Source: Terebella lapidaria | Lineage: Eukaryota > Annelida > Polychaeta > Terebellida > Terebellidae | DNA length: 64,000 nucleotides | Assembly: GCA_949152475.1 (NCBI GenBank) | Contig: OX424563.1 | Span: 40,744,120 to 40,808,119 of the forward strand | Direction: 5' to 3' | Shown: piece by piece, positions 1 to 14,093 of the stretch | How positions within the stretch are numbered: the first letter of the stretch is position 1 | Layout: every line of letters begins with the position of its first letter | Position numbers and translations under genes: made by a program | The notes under the pieces: model-generated | Told to the model about the DNA's origin: nothing | Seen by the model: the letters and a program-made list of their open reading frames with translations, nothing else | Databases searched by the model: none

Positions 1-3000
1 TGGACATGTGACGCTCCAATGTACGATGGACATGCGACGCTCCATCGTATGATGGACATGTGATGCTCCACCATACGATGGACTAGCGATGCTCCACCGT
101 AAGATGGACATGTGACGCTCCACAGTACGATGGACATGGGACGCTCCATCATATGAAGGACATGTGATGCTCCACCGTTCGATGGACATGGGACGCTCCA
201 CCGAATGATGGACATGCGAGGCTCCACCATAAGATGGACATGTGACGCTCCACCGTACGATGGATATGCGACGCTCCACCGTACGATGGACATGTGACGA
301 TCCACCGAAGGATGGACATGCGAGGCTCCACTGTAAGATGGACATGTTACGCTCCACCGTACGATGGACATGGGATGCTCCACCGTATGATGGACATGTG
401 ACACTCCACTGTACGATGGATACGCGATGCACCACCGTACGATGGACATGTGATGTTCCACCGTACGATGGACATCTGACGCTCCACCGTAGGATGGACA
501 TGTGACGCTCCACCGTACGATGGACATGTGACGCTCCACCGTACGATGGACATGGGATGCTCCATCGTACGATGGACATCTGACGCTCCACCGTACGATG
601 GACATGGGACGCTCCACCGTACGATGGACATGTGACGCTCCACCGTACGATGGACATGTGACGCTCCACCGTAAGATGGACATGAGACGCTCCACTGTAC
701 GATGGACATGCGACGCTCCTTCGTACGATGGACAAGAGATGCTCCACCGTACGATCGACATGCGATGCTCCACCGTACGATGGACATGTGATGCTCCACC
801 GTACGATGGACATGGGACGCTCCACCGTACGATCGACATGTAATGTTCCACTGTACGATGGACATGTGACGCTCCACCGTTCGATGGACATGGGATGCTC
901 CACCGTACCATGGACATGCGATGCTCCACATACGATGGACATGTGACGCCCCACCGTACGATCGACATGCGATGCTCCACCATACGATGGACATGTGATG
1001 CTCCACCGTACGATGGACATGGGACGCTCCACCGTACGATCGACATGCGATGCTCCACCGTAAGATGGACATGTGACGCTACACCATACGATGGACATGC
1101 GACGCTCCTTCGTACGATGGACATGGGACGCTCCACCGTACGATTGATATGCGATGTTCCACCGTACGATGGACATGTGATGCTCCACCGTACGATGGAC
1201 ATGGGACGCTCCAATGTACGATGGACATGTGATGCTCCACTGTACGATGGACATGCGATGCTCCACGGTACGATGAACATGTGACGCTCCACCGTATGAT
1301 GAACATGTGACGCTCCACCGTACGATGGACATGCGACGCTCCTTCGTACGATGGACATGGGACGCTCCACCGTACGATCGACATGCGATGCTCCACCGTA
1401 AGATGGACATGTGAAGCTCCACCGTACGATGGACATGCGACGCTCCACAGTACGATGGACATGTGACGCTCCACCGTACGATGGACATGCGAGGCTCCAC
1501 CGTAAGATGGACATGTGACGCTCCACCGTACGATGGACATGCGATGCTCCATCGTACGATGGACATGGGATGCTCCACCGTATGATGGACATGTGACGCT
1601 CCACCGTATGATGGACATGCGATGCTCAATCGTACGATGGACATGCGATGCTCAATCGTACGATGGACATGGGATGCTCCACCGTATGATTGACATTCAA
1701 GGCTACACCGTAAAATGGACATGTGACGCTCCACCATACGATGGACATGCGACACTCCATCGTACGATGGACATGGGATGCTCTACCGTACGATGGACAT
1801 CTGATGCTCCACCATACGATGGACATGTGACACTCCGCTGTACGATGGACATGTGACGCTCCACCATATGATGGACATGCGATGCTCCACCGTACAATGG
1901 ACATGCGACGCTCAAATGTACGATGGACATATGACGCTCCACCGTACGATGGACATGAGACGCTCCATCGGATGATGGCCTAGTGACGCTCCATCATAAG
2001 ATGGACATGCGACGCTCCACCGTACGATGGACATGCGATGCTCCACGTACGATGGACATGTGACGCCCCATCGTACGAAGGACATGCGACACTCAACTGT
2101 ATGATGGACATGCGATGCTTTACTGTACAATGGACACGTGATGATCCACCGTACGATGGACATGTGATGCTCCATCGTACGATGGACTAGGGAAGCTCCA
2201 CCGTAAGATATGTGACGCTTCACAGTACGATGGACATGGGACGCTCCATCATACGATGGACATGTGATGCTCCACTGTACGATGGACATCTGACGCTCCA
2301 CCATACGATGGACATGCGATGATCCACTGTACGAAGGACATGTGACGCTCCACCGTACGATGGACATGTGACACTCCATCGTACGATGGACTAGCGATGC
2401 TCCACGTACATGTGATGCTCCACCGTACGATGGACATCCGACGCTCCACTGTATGATGGACATGCAATGCACCACCGTATGATGGACATGCGAGACTCCA
2501 CCTTACGATGGACATGTGACAATCCACCGTACGATGGACATCTGACGCTCCTCCGTACGATGGACAAGCGACGCTCCACTGTACGATGGACATGTGACGC
2601 TCCACCGTACGATGGACATGCGACGCTCCATCGTACGATGGACTAGCGACACTCCACCGTAAGATGGACATGCGACGCTCCACCGTACGATGGACATCTG
2701 ACGCTCCTCCGTACGATGGACAAGCGACGCTCCACTGTACGATGGACATGTGACGCTTCACCGTTAGATGGACATGCGACGCTCCATCGTACGATGGACA
2801 TGCGACGCTCCACCGTACAATGGACATGAGACGCTCCATCGCAGGATGGACATGCGACGCTCCACCGTACGAAGGACATGCGATGCTCCACCGTACGATG
2901 GACATGCGACGCTCCATCGTACGATGGACATGTGACGCTCCACCGTACGATGGACATGCGACGCTCCACTGTATGATGGACATGCGATGCTTTACTGTAC

Positions 3001-6000
3001 AATGGACACGTTACGCTCAACCGTAAGATGGACATGCGATGCTCCACAGTACGATGGACATGGGACGCTCCATCATACGAAGGACATGTGACGCTCCACC
3101 GTACGATGGACATGCGACGCTCCACTGTATGATGGACATGCGATGCTTTACTGTACAATGGACACGTTACGCTCAACCGTAAGATGGACATGCGATGCTC
3201 CACAGTACGATGGACATGGGACGCTCCATCATACGATGGACATGTGACGCTCCACCGTACGATGGACATGCGACGCTCCACCGTACGATGGACATGCGAC
3301 GTTCCTTCGTACGATGGACATGGGACGCTCCACCGTACGATCGACATGCGACGCTCCTTCGTACGATGGACATGGGACGCTCCACCGTACGATGGACATC
3401 TGACGCTCCACCGTACGATGGACATCTGACGCTCCACCGTACGATGGACATGCTATGCTCCACCGTACGATCGACATGCGATGCTCCACCGTACGATGGA
3501 CACGTGATGCTCCACCGTACGATGGACATCTGACGCTCCACCGTGCGATGGACATGCTATGCTCCACCGCACGATGGACATGTGATGCTCCACCGTTCGA
3601 TGGACATGGGACGCTCCACCGAATGATGGACATGCGAGGCTCCACTGTAAGATGGACATGTTACGCTCCACCGTACGATGGACATGGGATGCTCCACCGT
3701 ATGATGGACATGTGACACTCCACTGTACGATGGATATGCGATGCACCACCGTACGATGGACATGTGATGTTCCACCGTACGATGGACATCTGACGCTCCA
3801 CCGTAGGATGGACATGTGACGCTCCACCGTACGATGGACATGTGACGCTCCACCGTACGATGGACATGGGATGCTCCATCGTACGATGGACATCTGACGC
3901 TCCACCGTACGATGGACATGGGACGCTCCACCGTACGATGGACATGTGACGCTCCACCGTACGATGGACATGTGACGCTCCACCGTAAGATGGACATGAG
4001 ACGCTCCACTGTACGATGGACATGCGACGCTCCTTCGTACGATGGACATGGGATGCTCCACCGTACGATCGACATGCGATGCTCCACCGTACGATGGACA
4101 TGTGATGCTCCACCGTACGATGGACATGGGACGCTCCACCGTACGATCGACATGTAATGTTCCACTGTACGATGGACATGTGACGCTCCACCGTTCGATG
4201 GACATGGGATGCTCCACCGTACCATGGACATGCGATGCTCCACATACGATGGACATGTGAAGCCCCACCGTACGATCGACATGCGATGCTCCACCATACG
4301 ATGGACATGTGACGCTCCACCGTACGATGGACATGGGACGCTCCACCGTACGATCGACATGCGATGCTCCACCGTAAGATGGACATGTGACGCTACACCA
4401 TACGACGGACATGCGACGCTCCTTCGTACGATGGACATGGGACGCTCCACCGTACGATTGATATGCGATGTTCCACCGTACGATGGACATGTGATGCTCC
4501 ACCGTACGATGGACATGGGACGCTCCAATGTACGATGGACATGTGACGCTCCACTGTACGATGGACATGCGATGCTCCACTGTACGATGAACATGTGACG
4601 CTCCACCGTATGATGAACATGTGACGCTCCACCGTATGATGGACATGCGAGGCTCCACCGTACGATGAACATGGGTGCTCCATCGTACGATGGACATGCG
4701 ACGCTCCACCGTACGATGGACTAGCGAAGCTCCACCATAAGATGGACATGCGACGCTCCATCGTACGATGGACACGTGACGCTCCACCGTACGATGGACA
4801 GGCGACGCTCCATCGTACGATGGACTAGCGAAGCTCCACCGTAAGATGGACATGTGACGCTCCACAATACGATGGACATGGGACGCTCCATCATACGATG
4901 GACATGTGATGCTCCACCATACGATCGACATGCGATGCTCCACCGTACGATCGACATGTAATGTTCCACTGTACGATGGACATGTGATGCTCCACCGTTC
5001 GATGGACATGGGATGCCCCACCGTACCATGGACATGCGATGCTCCACATACGATGGACATGTGACGCCCCACCGTACGATGGACATGCGACGCTCCACCG
5101 TACGATGGACATGCGATGCTCCTTCGTACGATGGACATGTGACGCTCCACCGTACGATGGACATGCGACGCTCCTTCGTACGATGGACATGGGACGCTCC
5201 ACCGTACGATCGACATGCGATGCTCCACCGTAAGATGGACATGTGAAGCTCCACCGTACAATGGACATGCGACGCTCCACAGTACGATGGACATGTGACG
5301 CTCCACCGTACGATGGACATGCGAGGCTCCACCGTAAGATGGACATGTGACGCTCCACTGTACGATGGACATGCGATGCTCCACTGTACGATGAACATGT
5401 GACGCTCCACCATACGATGGACTAGCGATGCTCCATCGGATGATGGCCTAGTGACGCTCCATCATAAGATGGACATGCGACGCTCCACCGTACGATGGAC
5501 ATGCGATGCTCCACGTACGATGGACATGTGACGCCCCATCGTACGAAGGACATGCGACGCTCAACTGTATGATGGACATGCGATGCTTTACTGTACAATG
5601 GACACGTGATGCTCCACCGTACGATGGACATGTGATGCTCCATCGTACGATGGACTAGGGAAGCTCCACCGTAAGAAATGTGACGCTTCACAGTACGATG
5701 GACATGGGACGCTCCATCATACGATGGACATGTGATGCTCCACTGTACGATGGACATGTGACGCTCCACCGTACGATGGACATGTGACGCTCCAATGTAC
5801 GATGGACATGCGACGCTCCATCGTATGATGGACATGTGATGCTCCACCATACGATGGACTAGCGATGCTCCACCGTAAGATGGACATGTGACGCTCCACA
5901 GTACGATGGACATGGGACGCTCCATCATACGAAGGACATGTGATGCTCCATCGTACGATCGACATGTGATGCTCCACCGTACGATCGACATGTGATGCTC

Positions 6001-7197
6001 CACGGTACGATGGACATGTGACGCTCCACCGTACGATGGACATGGGACGCTTCAATTTACGATGGACATGCAACGCTCCACTGTATGATGGACATGCGAT
6101 GCTCCACTGTACGATGGACATCTGAAGCTCCACCATACGATGGACTCCATCGTACGATGGACTAGCGACGCTCCATCGTAAGATAGACATGCGACGCTCC
6201 ACGTACATGTGATGCTCCACCGTACGATGGACATCCGACGCTCCACTGTATGATGGACATGCAATGCACCACCGTATGATGGACATGCGAGACTCCACCG
6301 TACGATGGACATGTGACAATCCACCGTACGATGGACATCTGACGCTCCTCCGTACGATGGACAAGCGACGCTCCACTGTACGATGGACATGTGACGCTCC
6401 ACCGTACGATGGACATGCGACGCTCCATCGTACGATGGACTAGCGACACTCCACCGTAAGATGGACATGCAATGCTCCACCGTACGATGGACATCTGACG
6501 TTCCTCCGTACGATGGACAAGCGACGCTCCACTGTACGATGGACATGTGACGCTCCACCGTACGATGGACATGCGACGCTCCATCGTACGATGGACATGC
6601 GACGCTCCACCGTACAATGGACATGCGACGCTCCATCGCAGGATGGACATGCGACGCTCCACCGTAAGAAGGACATGCGATGCTCCACCGTACGATGGAC
6701 ATGCGACGCTCCATCGTACGATGGACATGTGATGCTCCACCGTACGATGGACATGCGACGCTCCACTGTATGATGGACATGGGATGCTTTACTGTACAAT
6801 GGACACGTTACGCTCAACCGTAAGATGGACATGCGATGCTCCACAGTACGATGGACATGGGACGCTCCATCATACGATGGACATGTGACGCTCCACCGTA
6901 CGATGGACATCTGACGCTCCACCGTGCGATGGACATGCTATGCTCCACCGCACGATGGACATGTGATGCTCCACCGTACGATGGACATGGGACGCTCCAC
7001 CATATAATGGACATTTGACGCTCCACCGTACGATGGACATGTGACGCTCCACCGAATGATGGACATGCGAGGCTCCACCATAAGATGGACATGTGACGCT
7101 CCACCGTACGATGGACATGGGACGCTCCACCGAATGATGGACATGCGAGGCTCCACCGTAAAATGGACATGTGACGCTCCACCGTACGATGGACATG
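1..7197 (+). repeat. Higher-order block A1 (near-identical to 31,039-38,261)
   Basis: Base 1 corresponds to base 31,039, and the match runs to 7,197/38,261. The offset is 31,038 bp at first and 31,064 bp after about position 2,405, where A1 lacks one 26-bp monomer. Apart from that I noticed one substitution in the stretches compared (c at 4,406, t at 35,470). Beyond 7,197 the copies part: A1 continues with CTTCAATTTACG, while A2 continues 29 bp further to the insert. The match extends leftward out of the window. The relationship implies a very recent block duplication, or possibly an assembly artefact. Confidence 0.9.
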
Positions 7198-8115
7198 GGA
7201 CGCTTCAATTTACGATGGACATGCAACGCTCCACTGTATGATGGACATGCGATGCTCCACTGTACGATGGACATCTGAAGCTCCACCATACGATGGACTC
7301 CATCGTACGATGGACTAGCGACGCTCCATCGTAAGATAGACATGCGACGCTCCACGTACATGTGATGCTCCACCGTACGATGGACATCCGACGCTCCACT
7401 GTATGATGGACATGCAATGCACCACCGTATGATGGACATGCGAGACTCCACCGTACGATGGACATGTGACAATCCACCGTACGATGGACATCTGACGCTC
7501 CTCCGTACGATGGACAAGCGACGCTCCACTGTACGATGGACATGTGACGCTCCACCGTACGATGGACATGCGACGCTCCATCGTACGATGGACTAGCGAC
7601 ACTCCACCGTAAGATGGACATGCAATGCTCCACCGTACGATGGACATCTGACGTTCCTCCGTACGATGGACAAGCGACGCTCCACTGTACGATGGACATG
7701 TGACGCTCCACCGTACGATGGACATGCGACGCTCCACCGTACGATGGACATGCGACGCTCCATCGTACGATGGACTAGCGACACTCCACCGTAAGATGGA
7801 CATGCGATGCTCCACCGTACGATGGACATCTGACGCTCCTCCGTACGATGGACAAGCGACGCTCCACTGTACGATGGACATGTGACGCTCCACCGTACGA
7901 TGGACATGCGACGCTCCATCGTACGATGGACATGCGACGCTCCACCGTACAATGGACATGCGACGCTCCATCGCAGGATGGACATGCGACGCTCCACCGT
8001 AAGAAGGACATGCGATGCTCCACCGTACGATGGACATGCGACGCTCCATCGTACGATGGACATGTGACGCTCCACCGTACGATGGACATGCGACGCTCCA
8101 CTGTATGATGGACAT
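6048..8115 (+). repeat. Local duplication cluster, offsets 1,153 and 1,335 bp
   Basis: The sequence from 7,201 (CGCTTCAATTTACG) repeats that from 6,048 at an offset of 1,153 bp. Further right the same source recurs at an offset of 1,335 bp (7,848-8,108 against 6,513-6,773). The 182-bp difference is seven monomers. This is the point where block A1 stops matching A2, so the duplication forms the right edge of A1. Confidence 0.75.
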
Positions 8116-8520
8116 GCGATGCTTTACTGTACAATGGACACGTTACGCTCAACCGTAAGATGGACATGCGATGCTCCACAGTACGATGGACATGGGACGC
8201 TCCATCATACGATGGACATGTGACGCTCCACCGTACGATGGATATGCGATGCTCCACCGTACGATGGACATGTGACGATCCACCGAAGGATGGACATGCG
8301 AGGCTCCACTGTAAGATGGACATGTTACGCTCCACCGTACGATGGACATGGGATGCTCCACCGTATGATGGACATGTGACACTCCACTGTACGATGGATA
8401 TGCGATGCACTACCGTACGATGGACATGTGATGTTCCACCGTACGATGGACATCTGACGCTCCACCGTAGGATGGACATGTGACGCTCCACCGTACGATG
8501 GACATGTGACGCTCCACCGT

Positions 8521-9300
8521 ACGATGGACATGGGATGCTCCATCGTACGATGGACATGTGACGCTCCACCGTACGATGGACATGGGATGCTCCACCGTAC
8601 GATGGACATGTGACGCTCCACCGTACGATGGACATGTGACGCTCCACCGTAAGATGGACATGAGACGCTCCACTGTACGATGGACATGCGACGCTCCATC
8701 GTACAATGGACTAGCGATGCTCCACCGTAAGATGGACATGTGACGCTCCACCGTACGATGGACATGAGACGCTCCATCGGATGATGGCCTAGTGACGCTC
8801 CATCATAAGATGGACATGCGACGCTCCACCGTACGATGGACATGCGATGCTCCACGTACGATGGACATGTGACGCCCCATCGTACGATGGACATGGGATG
8901 CTCCATCGTACGATGGACATGTGACGCTCCACCGTACGATGGACATGGGATGCTCCATCGTACGATGGACATGTGACGCTCCACCGTACGATGGACATGG
9001 GATGCTCCACCGTACGATGGACATGTGACGCTCCACCGTACGATGGACATGTGACGCTCCACCGTAAGATGGACATGAGACGCTCCACTGTACGATGGAC
9101 ATGCGACGCTCCATCGTACAATGGACTAGCGATGCTCCACCGTAAGATGGACATGTGACGCTCCACCGTACGATGGACATGAGACGCTCCATCGGATGAT
9201 GGCCTAGTGACGCTCCATCATAAGATGGACATGCGACGCTCCACCGTACGATGGACATGCGATGCTCCACGTACGATGGACATGTGACGCCCCATCGTAC
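8521..9300 (+). repeat. 415-bp tandem duplication
   Basis: Bases 8,521-8,885 recur at 8,936-9,300. The 415-bp offset is 16 monomers minus one base, because the unit includes one 25-bp monomer (core written CCACGTACG, one C missing, at about 8,853 and 9,268). The copies separate at about 9,303. Confidence 0.8.
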
Positions 9301-12300
9301 GAAGGACATGCGACGCTCAACTGTATGATGGACATCGATGCTTTACTGTACAATGGACACGTGATGCTCCACCGTACGATGGACACGTGATGCTCCACCG
9401 TACGATGGACTAGGGAAGCTCCACCGTAAGATATGTGATGCTTCACAGTACGATGGACATGGAACGCTCCATCATACGATGGACATGTGATGCTCCACTG
9501 TACGATGGACATGTGACGCTCCACCGTACGATGGACATGTGACGCTCCAATGTACGATGGACATGCGACGCTCCATCGTATGATGGACATGTGATGCTCC
9601 ACCATACGATGGACTAGCGATGCTCCACCGTAAGATGGACATGTGACGCTCCACAGTACGATGGACAGGGACGCTCCATCATACGAAGGACATGTGATGC
9701 TCCACCGTACGATCGACATGTGATGCTCCACCGTACGATCGACATGTGATGCTCCACGGTACGATGGACATGTGACGCTCCACCGTACGATGGACTCCAT
9801 CGTACGATGGACTAGCGACGCTCCATCGTAAGATGGACATGCGACGCTCCACGTACATGTGATGCTCCACCGTACGATGGACATCCGACGCTGCACTGTA
9901 TGATGGACATGCAATGCACCACCGTATGATGGACATGCGAGACTCCACCGTACGATGGACATGTGACAATCCACCGTACGATGGACATCTGACGCTCTTC
10001 CGTACGATGGACAAGCGACGCTCCACTGTACGATGGACATGTGACGCTCCACCGTACAATGGACATGCGACGCTCCATCGTACGATGCACTAGCGACACT
10101 CCACCGTAAGATGGACATGCAATGCTCCACCGTACGATGGACATCTGACGCTCCTCCGTACGATGGACAAGCGACGCTCCACTGTACGATGGACATGTGA
10201 CGCTCCACCGTACGATGGACATGCGACGCTCCATCGTACGATGGACATGCGACGCTCCACCGTACCATGGACATGCGACGCTCCATCGCAGGATGGACAT
10301 GCGACGCTCCACCGTAAGAAGGACATGCGATGCTCCACCGTACGATGGACATGCGACGCTCCACCGTACGATGGACATGCGACGCTCCATCGTACGATGG
10401 ACATGTGACGCTCCACCGTACGATGGACATGCGACGCTCCACTGTATGATGGACATGCGATGCTTTACTGTACAATGGACACGTTACGCTCAACCGTAAG
10501 ATGGACATGTGATGCTCCACAGTACGATGGACATGGGACGCTCCATCATACGATGGACATGTGACGCTCCACCGTACGATGGACATGCGACGCTCCACTG
10601 TATGATGGACATGCGATGCTTTACTGTACAATGGACACGTTACGCTCAACCGTAAGATGGACATGCGATGCTCCACAGTACGATGGACATGGGACGCTCC
10701 ATCATACGATGGACATGTGACGCTCCACCGTACGATGGACATCTGACGCTCCACCGTGCGATGGACATGCTATGCTCCACCGCACGATGGACATGTGATG
10801 CTCCACCGTACGATGGACATGGGACGCTCCACCATATAATGGACATGTGACGCTCCACCGTACGATGGACATGTGACGCTCCACCGAATGATGGACATGC
10901 GAGGCTCCACCATAAGATGGACATGTGACGCTCCACCGTACGATGGACATGGGACGCTCCACCGAATGATGGACATGCGAGGCTCCACCGTAAGATGGAC
11001 ATGTGACGCTCCACCGTACGATGGACATGCGACGCTCCACCGTACGATGGACATGTGACGCTCCACCATACGATGGACATCTGACGCTCCAACGTACGAT
11101 GGACATGCTATGCTCCACCGTACGATGGACATGTGACGCTCCACCGTACGATGGACATGGGACGCTGCACCGTACGATGGACATGCGACGCTCCATCGTA
11201 CGATGGACATGGGATGCTCCACCGTACGATGGACATGCGACGCTCCACTGTACAATGGACATGTGACGCTCGACCGTATGATGGACATGCAAGGCTCCAC
11301 TGTACAATGGACATGTGACGCTCCACTGTACGATGGACATGGGACGCTCCACCGAATGATGGACATGCGAGGCTCCACCATAAGATGGACATGTGACGCT
11401 CCACCGTACGATGGATATGCGACGCTCCACCGTACGATGGACATGTGACGATCCACCGAAGGATGGACATGCGAGGCTCCACTGTAAGATGGACATGTTA
11501 CGCTCCACCGTACGATGGACATGGGATGCTCCACCGTATGATGGACATGTGACACTCCACTGTACGATGGATATGCGATGCACCACCGTACGATGGACAT
11601 GTGATGTTCCACCGTACGATGGACATGTGACGCTCCACCGTAGGATGGACATGTGACGCTCCACCGTACGATGGACATGTGACGCTCCACCGTACGATGG
11701 ACATGGGATGCTCCATCGTACGATGGACATGTGACGCTCCACCGTACGATGGACATGGGATGCTCCACCGTACGATGGACATGTGACGCTCCACCGTACG
11801 ATGGACATGTGACGCTCCACCGTAAGATGGACATGAGACGCTCCACTGTACGATGGACATGCGACGCTCCATCGTACAATGGACTAGCGATGGCCCACCG
11901 TAAGATGGACATGCGACGCTCCATCGTACAATGGACTAGCGATGCTCCACCGTAAGATGGACATGTGACGCTCCACCGTACGATGGACATGAGACGCTCC
12001 ATCGGATGATGGCCTAGTGACGCTCCATCATAAGATGGACATGCGACGCTCCACCGTACGATGGACATGCGATGCTCCACGTACGATGGACATGTGACGC
12101 CCCATCGTACAAAGGACATGCGACGCTCAACTGTATGATGGACATGCGATGCTTTACTGTACAATGGACACGTGATGCTCCACCGTACGATGGACATGTG
12201 ATGCTCCATCGTACGATGGACTAGGGAAGCTCCACCGTAAGATATGTGACGCTTCACAGTACGATGGACATGGGACGCTCCATCATACGATGGACATGTG

Positions 12301-13984
12301 ATGCTCCACTGTACGATGGACATGTGACGCTCCACCGTACGATGGACATGTGACGCTCCAATGTACGATGGACATGCGACGCTCCATCGTATGATGGACA
12401 TGTGATGCTCCACCATACGATGGACTAGCGATGCTCCACCGTAAGATGGACATGTGACGCTCCACAGTACGATGGACATGGGACGCTCCATCATACGAAG
12501 GACATGTGATGCTCCACCGTACGATCGACATGTGATGCTCCACCGTACGATCGACATGTGATGCTCCACGGTACGATGGACATGTGACGCTCCACCGTAC
12601 GATGGACATGGGACGCTCCAATTTACGATGGACATGCAACGCTCCACTGTATGATGGACATGCGATGCTCCACTGTACGATGGACATCTGACGCTCCACC
12701 ATACGATGGACTCCATCGTACGATGGACTAGCGACGCTCCATCGTAAGATGGACATGCGACGCTCCACGTACATGTGATGCTCCACCGTACGATGGACAT
12801 CCGACGCTCCACTGTATGATGGACATGCAATGCACCACCGTATGATGGACATGCGAGACTCCACCGTACGATGGACATGTGACAATCCACCGTACGATGG
12901 ACATCTGATGCTCCTCCGTACGATGGACAAGCGACGCTCCACTGTACGATGGACATGTGACGCTCCACCGTACGATGGACATGCGACGCTCCATCGTACG
13001 ATGGACTAGCGACACTCCACCGTAAGATGGACATGCGATGCTCCACCGTACGATGGACATCTGACGCTCCTCCGTACGATGGACAAGCGACGCTCCACTG
13101 TACGATGGACATGTGACGCTCCACCGTACGATGGACATGCGACGCTCCATCGTACGATGGACATGCGACGCTCCACCGTACAATGGACATGCGACGCTCC
13201 ATCGCAGGATGGACATGCGACGCTCCACCGTAAGAAGGACATGCGATGCTCCACCGTACGATGGACATGCGACGCTCCATCGTACGATGGACATGTGACG
13301 CTCCACCGTACGATGGACATGCGACGCTCCACTGTATGATGGACATGCGATGCTTTACTGTACAATGGACACGTTACGCTCAACCGTAAGATGGACATGC
13401 GATGCTCCACAGTACGATGGACATGGGACGCTCCATCATACGATGGACATGTGACGCTCCACCGTACGATGGATATGCGATGCTCCACCGTACGATGGAC
13501 ATGTGACGATCCACCGAAGGATGGACATGCGAGGCTCCACTGTAAGATGGACATGTTACGCTCCACCGTACGATGGACATGGGATGCTCCACCGTATGAT
13601 GGACATGTGACACTCCACTGTACGATGGATATGCGATGCACCACCGTACGATGGACATGTGATGTTCCACCGTACGATGGACATCTGACGCTCCACCGTA
13701 GGATGGACATGTGACGCTCCACCGTACGATGGACATGTGACGCTCCACCGTACGATGGACATGTGACGCTCCACCGTACGATGGACATGGGACGCTCCAT
13801 CGTACGATGGACATGTGACGCTCCACCGTACGATGGACATGGGATGCTCCACCGTACGATGGACATGTGACGCTCCACCGTACGATGGACATGTGACGCT
13901 CCACCGTAAGATGGACATGAGACGCTCCACTGTACGATGGACATGCGACGCTCCATCATACAATGGACTAGCGATGCTCCACCG
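9100..13984 (+). repeat. 5-kb higher-order unit, first copy
   Basis: This unit matches about 14,124-19,086 with an offset of 5,024 bp at the left and 5,128 bp over most of its length. The step of 104 bp (four monomers) lies at about 9,795, where this copy lacks the stretch read at about 14,815-14,920. The interval 10,770-13,346 and its partner 15,898-18,474 are nearly identical. Confidence 0.85.
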
Positions 13985-14093
13985 CACGATGGACATGTGA
14001 CGCTCCACCGTACGATGGACATAGGACGCTCCACCATATAATGGACATGTGACGCTCCACCGTACGATGGACATGTGACGCTCCACCGAATGA

